A stretch of 64,000 nt of DNA from PMNU01 sp035479375 (GTDB taxonomy: Bacteria; Patescibacteriota; Saccharimonadia; Saccharimonadales; UBA4665): positions 1 through 64,000 of the forward strand of contig DATIIT010000001.1 of NCBI GenBank assembly GCA_035479375.1, given 5' to 3'. A program made the position numbers and the translations under genes. Below the pieces are notes generated by a model. That model ran no database searches and was not told where the DNA came from. It saw only the letters and a list, made by a program, of their open reading frames with translations. Positions 25,216 through 34,220 of this stretch are shown here, in pieces; positions within the stretch are counted from its first letter, which is position 1; every line of letters starts with the position of its first letter.

Positions 25216-26351
25216 ACAACAAGTTGGGCGAGCGTACGGACGGCTGTGCGCACTTGCTCTTCGGTGGTGTGCAGGCCCATGGTGAAACGCAACGAGGCCT
25301 GCGCATCCTTTTCGGAGACGCCCATGGCGCGTAAGACGTGCGACGGCTCATCGTTGCTGGCACTGCAGGCGCTGCCCGCGGCGCACAAAATCCCGGCCTC
25401 GTCGAGGGCAAAAATGAGCCGCTCGTTATCTTGGCCGGGGATGGTTATGTGCACGTTGTTGGGCAAACGGGACTTGCGCGAGCCGTTTACCACCACGCCG
25501 GGGATTGCCTCGTGCAACAGGTCAAAAAAGAGGGTTTGGAGGCCTTGCAGCCGGCGGGATTCATCGTGGCGGCGCGCTTGCACCAGGTCTAAAGCGGTAG
25601 CAAAGCCAATGGCGCCGGCCACGTTCTCGGTGCCGCTGCGCGCCCCGCGCTCCTGGCCGCCACCGGTGATTTGGGCGTGCATCCAAACATGGCTGGCCAC
25701 GTACAACGCACCAACCTGCTTGGGGCCGTAAATTTTGCCGGCGTTGAGGGTCATGAGGTCGACGCCCAGGCGGGCGGCGTGCAAATCGAGGTATGCGGCG
25801 GCCTGGGCGGCATCCACATGGAAGTACAGCGGCATGGGGTTGCCAGCCGCTTTGCGTGCCGCGCGGATGTTGTCCAGTTCTGTGGCGATGCGGCGGATGG
25901 GCTGCACGGTGCCGACCTCGTTGTTGGCGTACATGACGCTCACCAGCACGGTGTCATCGTCGATGAGGCTGACGAGCGCTGCGGTGTCCACAATGCCGCC
26001 GGCGTCCACCGGCGCCTCGCGGGCGCCAAACTCATGGGCAGTAGCTAGCACGGAGTCGTGCTCAATGGCGCTAGTTACCACGTGCCCTTCCGGGAAATGC
26101 GCCAACACGCCGCGGATGGCCAGGTTGTTGGCCTCGGTGCCGCCGGCGGTAAAAATAACTTCGGTGGGGCGGGCGCCGAGCCAGTGCGCCACGCGGGCGC
26201 GGGCGGCTTCAATATCTTGGCGCACGGCGCGGGCAGCAGCATACGTGGCCGACGGGTTAAAAAACCTGTCCGCCAGGTAGGGCTGCATGGCCGCGGCCAC
26301 GGCAGGGTCCAAGGGCGTGGCGGCCGCGTAGTCGAGGTAAGAAATGTCCAT
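25203..26351 (-). CDS. Cysteine desulfurase (IscS/NifS family)
   Basis: 382 residues, normal length. Removes sulfur from cysteine through a PLP-bound intermediate and delivers it for Fe-S clusters and tRNA thiolation. Seen: GGTEANNLAIRG, the cofactor-binding HVDAAQA, the Lys in LNAGKIYGPK that binds PLP, and the sulfur-carrying Cys in CAAGSACSA. No iscU or scaffold gene is adjacent, so supply of MnmA may be a main role. It is the last gene of an operon with 26359 and 26728. Confidence 0.95.
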   Translation of the reverse strand: MDISYLDYAAATPLDPAVAAAMQPYLADRFFNPSATYAAARAVRQDIEAARARVAHWLGARPTEVIFTAGGTEANNLAIRGVLAHFPEGHVVTSAIEHDSVLATAHEFGAREAPVDAGGIVDTAALVSLIDDDTVLVSVMYANNEVGTVQPIRRIATELDNIRAARKAAGNPMPLYFHVDAAQAAAYLDLHAARLGVDLMTLNAGKIYGPKQVGALYVASHVWMHAQITGGGQERGARSGTENVAGAIGFATALDLVQARRHDESRRLQGLQTLFFDLLHEAIPGVVVNGSRKSRLPNNVHITIPGQDNERLIFALDEAGILCAAGSACSASNDEPSHVLRAMGVSEKDAQASLRFTMGLHTTEEQVRTAVRTLAQLVVAEK

Positions 26352-26358
26352 TATGCCC

Positions 26359-26724
26359 CTAGAGGTCGTGATATAATTTGGCCTTCACGGTCTTATTATA
26401 CAGATCCATTACCTTGTACAGGCGACGCCCTTCCTGGAAACTCACCGGCTGGTATGACTGGCCGTCCTGGGCCTTGTAGACACCTTGCGGACGGACGTCA
26501 TAACGGGTTGTTACGGCGTGGTGGACGCCCTGCTCGTCGTCCCATTCTTCATGCCAGACCCAGGTGTGGCGGTCTAGGCAAAAGAACTCACGGCGGCCAT
26601 TGGGCGGGATTGGGCCAAATAGTTCGCCCCCCAAAGCTGCCTCTTGACGGATAAGGTCACGGTACTCGCGGGCACGACGGTCGGCTTTGCTGAAGGCGAA
26701 GCCGCTAAACATTTTGCCCAACAT
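26359..26724 (-). CDS. Conserved-looking small protein of unknown function
   Basis: 121 residues, soluble, rich in charged and aromatic residues (two Trp in HTWVWHEEWDD). No domain was recognised. It lies seven bases upstream of the cysteine desulfurase gene and three bases after the next gene, so the three form one transcript. Real coding is supported by tight spacing and by the normal composition of the product. Confidence 0.6.
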   Translation of the reverse strand: MLGKMFSGFAFSKADRRAREYRDLIRQEAALGGELFGPIPPNGRREFFCLDRHTWVWHEEWDDEQGVHHAVTTRYDVRPQGVYKAQDGQSYQPVSFQEGRRLYKVMDLYNKTVKAKLYHDL

Positions 26725-26727
26725 ACA

Positions 26728-27147
26728 CTACGGCCCTTGGACCTGCGCACCCAGGGGCACCGAAGCCTGGACGGGCTGCGGCGCGGCTTGCGTGGCGGCA
26801 TATGCTTGCACTTCGGGAGATTGCGGGACAAATCCTGGCTGCGTTGCGGCATAGGTTTGGACTTCTTGGGAAGCGGGGACGAATTCAGGCCGCCGGTCGG
26901 CACCAATATATTCAAGGTAAGGGGTTGTCTGGGGCTGGACTTGCTCCGCGGCAGCAGTTGCGCCGGCAGCGACGGCAATATGCGTGCCATGTAGGGCGCG
27001 CAATGCCTCGTGGCCAGCCAGCACAGCCAGTTGCACTTCGTTTAAGCGGGCAAAGCGTGGCGAAATGTCATGTCCGCCGGGGCGGTTGACACTTTGGTCT
27101 TTTTCGCCAGGTGCGCCGATGCGCATAGATATTTGGTGCTTGCTCAT
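26728..27147 (-). CDS. Hypothetical protein with Gln/Ala/Pro-rich C-terminus
   Basis: 139 residues. The N-terminal 60 residues look globular (KHQISMRIGAPGEKDQ and helical stretch LNEVQLAVLAGHEALRAL); the rest repeats VQTYAATQP-like units and is likely disordered. No signal peptide. It begins seven bases after the tatD start region and is co-directional with tatD and the cysteine desulfurase genes. Confidence 0.5.
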   Translation of the reverse strand: MSKHQISMRIGAPGEKDQSVNRPGGHDISPRFARLNEVQLAVLAGHEALRALHGTHIAVAAGATAAAEQVQPQTTPYLEYIGADRRPEFVPASQEVQTYAATQPGFVPQSPEVQAYAATQAAPQPVQASVPLGAQVQGP

Positions 27148-27154
27148 ATTGCTC

Positions 27155-27961
27155 TCACAAAATGCCGAAGAGGTCTAGTGCATTTTGGGTTGTCGCGCGG
27201 GCGAAATCTTCCACCTGTTCGCCGCGCAGCCCGGCCAAAAATTTGGCCACCAACTGCACATATCTCGGCTCGTTGATCTTACCACGCAATGGTTGTGGTG
27301 TCAAGAATGGCGCATCTGTTTCTAAGAGTACTTTACTGATTGGCGCGGCCTTGGCAGCCTCCAATTGCTTAACTTGTTTAGTAAACGTCATGATGCCATT
27401 CAGGCCAATATATAACCCACGTTCCATGGTTTGCGCAAGTTCTTTTTCGCCAGCCGTAAAACTGTGGATAACGCCGCGCAGGCCTTTATACTGGTCAAAA
27501 ATCTTCCAAAAGTCGTCAAACGCCTCGCGCACGTGGAAAATCACCGGCAAATTATGTTTTTGCGCCAGCTCCAGCTGGAAGTGCAGGATTTTTTCTTGGT
27601 CTGCACGGGCAGAGTGGTTATAGAAGTAGTCCAGGCCGCACTCGCCCACGGCCACCACCTCGGGGAGGTTGGCCAGGGCGGCAAATTCCTTGAGCGCGGC
27701 CGGGTCTTGGGCGTAGTGCTGCGCTTCGTGCGGGTGCAGGCCGATGCTCGCCCACACGCCCTGCTCTGTTCGGGCAAAATCGATGGCCAGCTTGCTGTCG
27801 CACAGCGTGCAGCCCACGCAGACCAAGCGGGTGACGCCATTGGCCCGGGCCTGGGCGGCTAAAGCAGCCGGGTCGCGCAAGCCCTCTTTGTGCCAGCGCG
27901 CGGCCACCTCGCCCTCGCCAGCGGCTTCGTGGATATGGCAATGGGTGTCAACCAGTTGCAT
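27155..27961 (-). CDS. tatD: TatD-family metal-dependent DNase/hydrolase
   Basis: 268 residues. TIM-barrel metal-dependent hydrolase with the N-terminal metal motif DTHCHIHE, the central VGECGLDYFY, then PVIFHVREA, GVIHSFTAG and the C-terminal LETDAPFLTP. TatD proteins are 3'-5' exonucleases or D-aminoacyl hydrolase-like enzymes. It commonly follows metG in bacteria, and here metG lies two genes upstream. Confidence 0.93.
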   Translation of the reverse strand: MQLVDTHCHIHEAAGEGEVAARWHKEGLRDPAALAAQARANGVTRLVCVGCTLCDSKLAIDFARTEQGVWASIGLHPHEAQHYAQDPAALKEFAALANLPEVVAVGECGLDYFYNHSARADQEKILHFQLELAQKHNLPVIFHVREAFDDFWKIFDQYKGLRGVIHSFTAGEKELAQTMERGLYIGLNGIMTFTKQVKQLEAAKAAPISKVLLETDAPFLTPQPLRGKINEPRYVQLVAKFLAGLRGEQVEDFARATTQNALDLFGIL

Positions 27962-27963
27962 GG

Positions 27964-29031
27964 CTACAGCTCTTGTATGATGCGCGCGACGCGCTTATTA
28001 ATGACGGCCTGGGAGAATTCGCGTTCATACAGGGCGCGGCCGTCGTGGGCGATGGCGCGCAGCTCCGCCGGATGGGCGGCCGCCCAGGTTATGGCGTCGG
28101 CGATAACCTGGGGGTTGGCCGGCTCCACCAGCAAGCAGTTTTGGCGGTCTGTAAACATGGTGCCGGCCTGGTTGCGGCCAACGAGCACCGGCGCGGCGCA
28201 GGCCAAAAACTGCACGGTTTTGCCGGTGACTACAAATTGCGCCTGCAGCGTGTTGCCAAACGGGCCGCCCAGGCAGAGGCCGGCTTGGCGGGCGCGGGTA
28301 GGAAGCTCGCTAAAATCCACCCACTTCTCGTAGGTGAGGTGCGCACCTTTTTGCACGGCGGCGGCGCAGGCCTCAGCCGCGTTTTGCTTGCCGCCCACCA
28401 GGTTAAAATGGATGTCTTCGCGGCCTTTTAAGAGGATGGCGGCTTCCAGCACGTGTTGCAGGCCGTGCAGCGGCACCATGCCGTTGCCGTAGTAAAACAC
28501 CGTAAACGGCCGTGCCGGCAGCGTTTTTTGCGGGAAAAACAGTGTTTCGTCGGCAGCCATTGGCAGGACGGCGAACTTTTTGGGCGGCAGGTTGCTTGTT
28601 TTGGCCGAATATTCGGCGTGCTGCGGGGTGTCTGCCAAAATCAGCTTGCATCCGCGCAGCAACCAATGGTATACCTTGCGCGCGAGGGCGTCTGGCCACG
28701 TGCCCTCGCGTAAGACGTGGTGCTCGCGGTAGTACTCCACGATGTTAACCAGCTCGTCAAAAACGATGGGCTTGCGCACGCCGGTGAGCCGCAAAAAAGC
28801 CAGCATTTCGTAGCCGCGGAAGGTTACGACGTATGCGTCCGGCCGCGTTTTGAGTGCGCCAAAACGCAGGCGTAGTAGCTTCAGCGGTACTTCCAGGTAG
28901 CGCAGCAGGCCAGTATGCGTGTTGCGCACCACTGTCACCTGCACGCCGGGCGCCGCAGCAAACGCCGCGCGCAAGGTCTTTGCCCGCACGTAGTCATTCT
29001 GGTCGTAACAGGTGACAACGGCGATTCTCAT
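27964..29031 (-). CDS. Glycosyltransferase, GT-B fold (GT4-like)
   Basis: 355 residues. N-terminal Rossmann strand RIAVVTCYDQ, a central region FTVFYYGNGMVPLHG, and a C-terminal domain with LVGRNQAG and CLLVEPANP, which resemble the nucleotide-sugar-binding region of GT4 enzymes. The acceptor is unknown; cell-surface glycan or glycolipid synthesis is likely. It starts three bases upstream of the tatD gene and follows metG, so it is in the same operon. Confidence 0.8.
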   Translation of the reverse strand: MRIAVVTCYDQNDYVRAKTLRAAFAAAPGVQVTVVRNTHTGLLRYLEVPLKLLRLRFGALKTRPDAYVVTFRGYEMLAFLRLTGVRKPIVFDELVNIVEYYREHHVLREGTWPDALARKVYHWLLRGCKLILADTPQHAEYSAKTSNLPPKKFAVLPMAADETLFFPQKTLPARPFTVFYYGNGMVPLHGLQHVLEAAILLKGREDIHFNLVGGKQNAAEACAAAVQKGAHLTYEKWVDFSELPTRARQAGLCLGGPFGNTLQAQFVVTGKTVQFLACAAPVLVGRNQAGTMFTDRQNCLLVEPANPQVIADAITWAAAHPAELRAIAHDGRALYEREFSQAVINKRVARIIQEL

Positions 29032-29036
29032 GCCCG

Positions 29037-30512
29037 CTACTTTTCGGCGGCCGCGTCTGTGGCGGCATCAGCGGGGGCCGGTTTTTCAGCCTTGGGGAAT
29101 AGGGTTGTCTCGGGCAGTTTTACCACGCCGCTCTTGAAAATGTTGTTAATTTTCTGGGCGGTTTCCGGCAAAAACGGTGTCAGCAAGCGGGCAATTTCCA
29201 AGAGGTCGCCCACCTGGAAGGCCAGCACTTGCTGCAGGTGCTCTTTATCGTCCTCTTTTTTGGCGATTTCCCAGGGCTTTTCTTCTTCGATGTACTGGTT
29301 CAGGCCGCGGACCTGGTCCCAAATGCTGTCCAGCGCGCGGTCAAAGCGGCACTCTTCCAGGGCCTTTTCCACCTCGCGCGAGTCGTGCTCGCCCGGCGGC
29401 AGCGTGCCAATGGCGCCGTCCTGGTACTTCAGGATCATGGCCGCGGTGCGCTGCACGGCGTTGCCCAGCTCGTTGGCCAGCTCGTTGTTGTAGGCGGTTT
29501 CGTACATTTCCCAGGAGAAATCGCCGTCGTTGTAGCTGGGGATGTGCCGCAAGAAATAGTAGCGGAAGGCGTCCACGCCGTATTTGTCCACCACTTCTTT
29601 GGGCGAGATGACGTTGCCCACCGATTTGCTCATTTTCTCGCCGTTCACGGTAATAAAGCTGTGCACGTACAGCTGCTTGGCCAGCGGCAAGCCCACGCTC
29701 ATGAGCATGGCCGGCCAAATGGCCGCGTGGAAACGCGTAATGTCTTTACCAATCACCTGCACGTTGGCTGGCCAGAAGCGCTTCATGTCGTCGCCGTCTG
29801 GGTAGCCGAGCACGGTGATGTAGTTCATGAGCGCCTCCACCCACACGTACATCACCTGGTCTTTGTCGCCCGGCACCGGGATGCCCCAGCTCAGTTTCTC
29901 TTTGGGGCGCGAGATGCTGATGTCTTCCAGGCCTTCTTTCAGCACAGACAGGATTTCGTTGCGCCGCGTCTCTGGCACAATCTGGAACTCGCCAGACTCG
30001 ATCTTCTCGCGGATGGCATTGTTGTACTTACTGAGCCGGAAAAAGTAGTTCTCTTCTTCCAGCTTTTGGTAGGCCTGGGGGTGGTCGGGCTTCATGCGCT
30101 CCGGGTCGGCCTGGCTTTCTGGCACGAACTCCTCCTGACGGACGTCGTACCAGCCGATATATTTGGCTTTGTAGATGTCCGCGGCCATGGCTTTCCACAT
30201 GAGCTGGGCGCGCTTTTCGTGCTCGGCGTCGGTGGTGCGGATGAAGCGGTCGTTGCTGATGTTGATGTCCTGCAGCAGCACGGTAAATGCGGCGCTGACT
30301 TCGTCGGCGAACGCCTTGGGGTCTTTGCCGGCGGCCGCGGCTTTTTCGGCCACCTTGCTGCCGTGCTCGTCCGTGCCGGTGCAAAAGATGACTTCGTCGC
30401 CGCGCTGGCGGGCGGCGCGGGCCAGGACGTCGGCCTCAAGCAACTCCATGGCGTAGCCAATGTGCGGCACCGCGTTCACATATGCAATAGAAGTCGTAAT
30501 GTAGTATTTCAT
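29037..30512 (-). CDS. metG: Methionyl-tRNA synthetase
   Basis: 491 residues; class I enzyme with the HIGH-like motif HIGYAMELL at residues 17-25 and KMSKS in GEKMSKSVGN. The anticodon-binding helical domain follows; the C-terminal dimerisation domain is replaced by a short Ala/Asp/Glu-rich tail. TAGACT at 30519-30524 (minus) ends six bases before the ATG, so the operon metG, glycosyltransferase, tatD seems to have a leaderless mRNA. Confidence 0.96.
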   Translation of the reverse strand: MKYYITTSIAYVNAVPHIGYAMELLEADVLARAARQRGDEVIFCTGTDEHGSKVAEKAAAAGKDPKAFADEVSAAFTVLLQDINISNDRFIRTTDAEHEKRAQLMWKAMAADIYKAKYIGWYDVRQEEFVPESQADPERMKPDHPQAYQKLEEENYFFRLSKYNNAIREKIESGEFQIVPETRRNEILSVLKEGLEDISISRPKEKLSWGIPVPGDKDQVMYVWVEALMNYITVLGYPDGDDMKRFWPANVQVIGKDITRFHAAIWPAMLMSVGLPLAKQLYVHSFITVNGEKMSKSVGNVISPKEVVDKYGVDAFRYYFLRHIPSYNDGDFSWEMYETAYNNELANELGNAVQRTAAMILKYQDGAIGTLPPGEHDSREVEKALEECRFDRALDSIWDQVRGLNQYIEEEKPWEIAKKEDDKEHLQQVLAFQVGDLLEIARLLTPFLPETAQKINNIFKSGVVKLPETTLFPKAEKPAPADAATDAAAEK

Positions 30513-30613
30513 GGTTTTAGTCTACCTGTTTTAGCGTTGATCGGAAACTGATACAAAGAGAAATTATGCCCGCGGGGGCATTGTGCGCATCATAACCGTT
30601 TGGCTGGTGGCGT

Positions 30614-31876
30614 TCATCTTTGGGTAATTATATCAGATAAGCGCCTGAGACGGGGGAATTTTGGCTGCGGGGTATTTGGGGAGACGGTGATTATCGGGCC
30701 AAACTGCTTTCGCCACCGGTGCACTGCCCGGGCTTGGGCGGTCGGCCAGCCCTCTGTTGCCAAGCCGGTTAGCAGGCCGACTAACCCAACCGCCCCGAGC
30801 GGTGCGGCCAGGTCGGGCATAGACAGCGCAAGCTCTGCGGCAGCGCCCATGCCTAGTCCGCCAACCATTGTAACCGAGGCTACCACCCTCATGGCTTGTC
30901 GGGCAGCGAGCCCATACTCCTCTGTTGGGGGCAGCTTTCCAACCATGGCAAGCGTTGCCCGGGCGAGATGGGCATCGGCGTGTGGGCCGGCTTTGATGGC
31001 AATAGCCCCCTTGCCCGGCCAGTGCGCTTCGTGGTCTCCCCGACGTAACGGCGGGAGGCGCGACCCGGGGTAATTCCTGGCCACGGCCTGCCCTACCGCC
31101 CCACTAGGCGTCATGAGCCAGTTGGCAACCGTGCGGCCGGCAAATAGAAACACGACCCGCCGTGCAATCAGGTCTTCGGTGAAGCCTTGGGCGCGCAAGG
31201 CGGCGGCGTAGCGCTCTGCGTCGAATTCAATGGTGCGGCCGGGGTTTTGGTCGCCCACGTCGGCGGCAAAGATTACGGTCAGCCCGCGCGGGAGCGGAGC
31301 TGGGGCAGCAGGCCGGGCAGCGGGCGCGGGAGCCGCGGCGGACACAGGCTCGGGGGGAGTTTGTGGGGCAGCATCGGCTCCCTCAGCGGGCGGGGGCTCA
31401 GGAGCCGCAGGCGATGGTGCAACCTCTTCGGCTGCAAGCACTTTACGGGGTGGTGGCACGCCGAGCAGCCGTCGGATGCCGGCCAGGCCTTCACTCACCC
31501 ACAGGCGGGCCGTGTCCTCCGCGACTCCGCTCAGCTCAGCGACTTGCTTATAGCCACGCGGATCGGCGCCCCCTAACCCAAAATAGAGTTCGACCGCTAT
31601 CCGCCGCGTTGAGTGCAACCGCCACATAGCCGCATACACGTCGTCAACTACGCCCGCATGCGGCGGCTCTTGGCTTGCCGGGTCAACGACGTCGTAGGGG
31701 TACATGCCTATCGCATCCGCAGGATACCCGTCGTCATCAGTTACCGGCAGCAAAGCGGGTGCACGGTCCAATAGCTCTTTCTGCCGCGGCACGGCGGTGT
31801 CAAAAGAGATGCCGCTCGGTGGCAGCTCGGCGGGTGGAAAGTCGCTGGGCAGGGGGAATTCAGGGGTAGGGGACAT
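30614..31876 (-). CDS. Membrane protein with sigma-70 region 4-like helix-turn-helix
   Basis: 420 residues. Residues about 80-140 (RIAVELYFGLGG, then YKQVAELSGVAEDTARLWVSE, abbreviated to fit) match sigma region 4, the -35-binding helix-turn-helix, but regions 2 and 3 are absent. Residues 140-200 are Pro/Ala-rich. A second domain at about 200-310 is unassigned, and two hydrophobic spans follow at about 318-370. The layout suggests a membrane-linked DNA-binding regulator. It is co-directional with metG but about 100 bases separate them. Function unknown. Confidence 0.6.
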   Translation of the reverse strand: MSPTPEFPLPSDFPPAELPPSGISFDTAVPRQKELLDRAPALLPVTDDDGYPADAIGMYPYDVVDPASQEPPHAGVVDDVYAAMWRLHSTRRIAVELYFGLGGADPRGYKQVAELSGVAEDTARLWVSEGLAGIRRLLGVPPPRKVLAAEEVAPSPAAPEPPPAEGADAAPQTPPEPVSAAAPAPAARPAAPAPLPRGLTVIFAADVGDQNPGRTIEFDAERYAAALRAQGFTEDLIARRVVFLFAGRTVANWLMTPSGAVGQAVARNYPGSRLPPLRRGDHEAHWPGKGAIAIKAGPHADAHLARATLAMVGKLPPTEEYGLAARQAMRVVASVTMVGGLGMGAAAELALSMPDLAAPLGAVGLVGLLTGLATEGWPTAQARAVHRWRKQFGPIITVSPNTPQPKFPRLRRLSDIITQR

Positions 31877-31956
31877 ATGCCCACCTTACCACACGGTGGG
31901 AAGGTGGGCTACCACTCACCCCAGTGGCGGTCTGGTGACTGGCGCGCTGGGGTAGC

Positions 31957-32466
31957 CTAAAACAGCGACGCCTGCACCGGCGGCGCGCCCAAATCTTCCC
32001 CCAGCTTTTCCGCCAGCGTGTCAATGAAGCCGGCCTGGCCTTTTACCAGCTTTTGGCGGGCAGTTTTGAGCGGCACCCACGCGGCGCGGTCGCACTCGGG
32101 GAATTCCTGCTTGGTGCCGGAGCGCGGCGGCCACTCCATTTCAAACATGTTGCTGTGGAAGCGCTCTAGGTTGAAATCGCTGGCCAGCACAAAGGCGTGC
32201 ACGATTTTGCCGCTGCTTTGTTTGGCCTCGGCTAGGGGCTCGTAGGCGCCGGGCGGGGCGGGCGCGCCCATTTCCTCTTGGAATTCGCGTTTGGCGGCGG
32301 CCAGGGGTTCCTCGGCGGCGGGGTCAAACTCGCCCTTGGGGATGGACCACGCGCCTAAGTCTTTTTTTGCCCAAAACGGGCCGCCGGGGTGCACGATGAG
32401 CACCTCTGTACCGCCGCCAGAAGCTGCCCGGCGGTACAATAATATGCCGGCGCTATGCTTTGGCAT
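31957..32466 (-). CDS. Nudix hydrolase
   Basis: 169 residues from the ATG at 32464-32466, which overlaps the upstream transporter gene by 14 bases. The Nudix box is intact: G-E-F-D-P ... REFQEEMG at about residues 50-75, fitting GX5EX7REUXEEXGU. The N-terminus AGILLYRR and the sequence WSIPKGEFD resemble MutT/ADP-sugar or diadenosine polyphosphate hydrolases with the PKGE motif. The substrate is not known. Confidence 0.88.
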   Translation of the reverse strand: MPKHSAGILLYRRAASGGGTEVLIVHPGGPFWAKKDLGAWSIPKGEFDPAAEEPLAAAKREFQEEMGAPAPPGAYEPLAEAKQSSGKIVHAFVLASDFNLERFHSNMFEMEWPPRSGTKQEFPECDRAAWVPLKTARQKLVKGQAGFIDTLAEKLGEDLGAPPVQASLF

Positions 32467-34099
32467 CGGCCGCTCCTGGCGCCATGTCCTCGCCCCGGGT
32501 GGCAGCGCGCTTGGGCAAACGGGTACTGAGCACCAACGACAACACTGCGGCCGCGCACGTCGCCAGCATGCCGGCGCGGGCGCCATGCACAATGGCGTCG
32601 TTTTTAATATGCTGGATTTCGCGGGCCACAGTCGGTGGTAATGACCCGCGCCGCTCGCCGCCGGCAGTGCCCAGCGACTCAGCTGCCGAGGCCGTGGCGT
32701 GCGTCACCTGCGCCTTAGCCGCGGCCGGGATAACCGTGCTGGCCGCCACATCTTTATTAAGCTGCGTGGCCAGCGTAGAAATAAGCAGCGCGCCAATAAT
32801 CGCCTGCCCCAAACTGGCGCCCACCTGCCGGAAGGTGTTGTTGGTGCCCGAGGCCTCGCCCGCCTGCTGCACAGACACAGCACTCAGCGTGATGTTGGCC
32901 AGCTGCGAGAACGCCAGCCCAAACCCCGCGCCAAACACCAGCAGCCCCGGGATGAACGTGGCCGTGGTGCTGGTTACCGCCAGCTCGGCGTGCAGCAGCA
33001 GCGAGCCCACCACCGCACACACCAGGCCGGCCTGGATGAGCCAACGGCTCGGCACGTTACACTTACCGGCCAGCAGGCCAGATACCGGCGCGGCCACCAA
33101 AATCGCCAGCGAAAACGGCAAAAACGCCAGGCCGGAATGGAAGGCATCCTTGCCCAAAAGCCCCTGGAAAAACACCGGCAGCGCAAACACCAGGCCAAAC
33201 TGGGCGATGACCGACACCATGAGCGTGGTTGTGCCGGCCATAAACGAACCATTACGGAACAGGCTGAGGCTCACCAGCGGGATCTTCTGCCGCCGCTCCA
33301 AACTGGCCTGCCGCCAGATAAACAGCGCCAAAAACACCAGCCCCAGCGCCACGGCAAACACCGAAATAGACAGGTTGTGCAGGCCGTAGGTGTGGCCGCC
33401 TATCTCGTACGGTACCTTGGCCTTGACCCAGCCGTAGGTAGACGACTCAATAATGCCGTACACCACGCCGGCCAAACCGAGCGCCGACAGCAAAATGCTC
33501 AACAGGTCGGGCACGTGGCGATGCCGCTCCTGCGCCTCGCTAATGGCAAACGAGCCGGCCAGCAGCACCAGCACCACCACCGGGTTTATCAGGTAATTCC
33601 ACCGCCAGCTGTAGTTAGTGGTGAGAAAGCCGCCCAGCACCGGCCCAATGGTGCCAGCCGCGCCAGCCACCGCGCCGTACACGCCAAAGGCGATGGCCCG
33701 GTCTTTGCCGCGGTACTCACTCAAAAGCAACGACGCCGTAGATGGCAGCATGATGGCCGCGCCCACACCCTCCACCACGGCCACGCTCAAAAACAGCCAG
33801 GTGGCCGAGTGCGCCCTAGACGCCAGCAGCGAGCCCACGGCAAAAATAACCGCGCCCACCATAAACATGCGCTTGCGGCCAAAAATGTCGCCCAGGCGCC
33901 CGCCGGTAATGGTAAAGGCCGCCAGCACCAGCGAGTAGCCGGTAATCACCCACTGCACGGCCTTAAGGTCGGTGTGCAAATCGCCAATGATAGTGCGGAT
34001 GGAAACGTTGATGATCGTCGTGTCCAGCACGATAATAAACAGCGTCAACGCCAGCACGGCCAGCGGCAGCCATTTGCGAAAACCTGTCTTTTCTACCAA
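32453..34099 (-). CDS. MFS efflux transporter, DHA2 (EmrB/QacA) family
   Basis: 548 residues with 14 predicted spans. Motif A-like GRLGDIFGRKRMF between spans 2 and 3 and motif C-like GAAGTIGPVLGGF in span 5 mark a drug:H+ antiporter. I start it at TTG 34097-34099, since AAGGAGGG lies five to six bases upstream and the family N-terminus (KWLPLAVLALTLFIIVLDTT) begins there; the upstream in-frame extension is not conserved-looking. It probably exports amphipathic compounds. It overlaps the Nudix gene. Confidence 0.9.
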   Translation of the reverse strand: MVEKTGFRKWLPLAVLALTLFIIVLDTTIINVSIRTIIGDLHTDLKAVQWVITGYSLVLAAFTITGGRLGDIFGRKRMFMVGAVIFAVGSLLASRAHSATWLFLSVAVVEGVGAAIMLPSTASLLLSEYRGKDRAIAFGVYGAVAGAAGTIGPVLGGFLTTNYSWRWNYLINPVVVLVLLAGSFAISEAQERHRHVPDLLSILLSALGLAGVVYGIIESSTYGWVKAKVPYEIGGHTYGLHNLSISVFAVALGLVFLALFIWRQASLERRQKIPLVSLSLFRNGSFMAGTTTLMVSVIAQFGLVFALPVFFQGLLGKDAFHSGLAFLPFSLAILVAAPVSGLLAGKCNVPSRWLIQAGLVCAVVGSLLLHAELAVTSTTATFIPGLLVFGAGFGLAFSQLANITLSAVSVQQAGEASGTNNTFRQVGASLGQAIIGALLISTLATQLNKDVAASTVIPAAAKAQVTHATASAAESLGTAGGERRGSLPPTVAREIQHIKNDAIVHGARAGMLATCAAAVLSLVLSTRLPKRAATRGEDMAPGAADAKA

Positions 34100-34183
34100 A
34101 ACGCCCTCCTTTACATAACCGCTATGGTAGCATAGCGCAAAACCGGGCGGGGTGCCATGCGCGGGCGGGTGAGGCGGCCAATA

Positions 34184-34212
34184 TTGGCAATGCCTTGAAA
34201 GAGTTATATAAT
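34184..34212 (+). promoter_or_regulatory. Consensus leaderless promoter of the lipoprotein gene
   Basis: TTGGCA (34184-34189), exactly 17 bases, then a perfect TATAAT (34207-34212), eight bases before the ATG at 34221. The transcript should start at or next to the start codon. Confidence 0.75.
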
Positions 34213-34220
34213 ACTCCCCC

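Noticed and set aside
29229..30551. 440-codon plus-strand frame across metG
   Set aside because: Shadow of the metG gene caused by high GC at third codon positions.
32699..34135. 478-codon plus-strand frame across the MFS gene
   Set aside because: Arg/Gln/His-rich shadow of the transporter gene.
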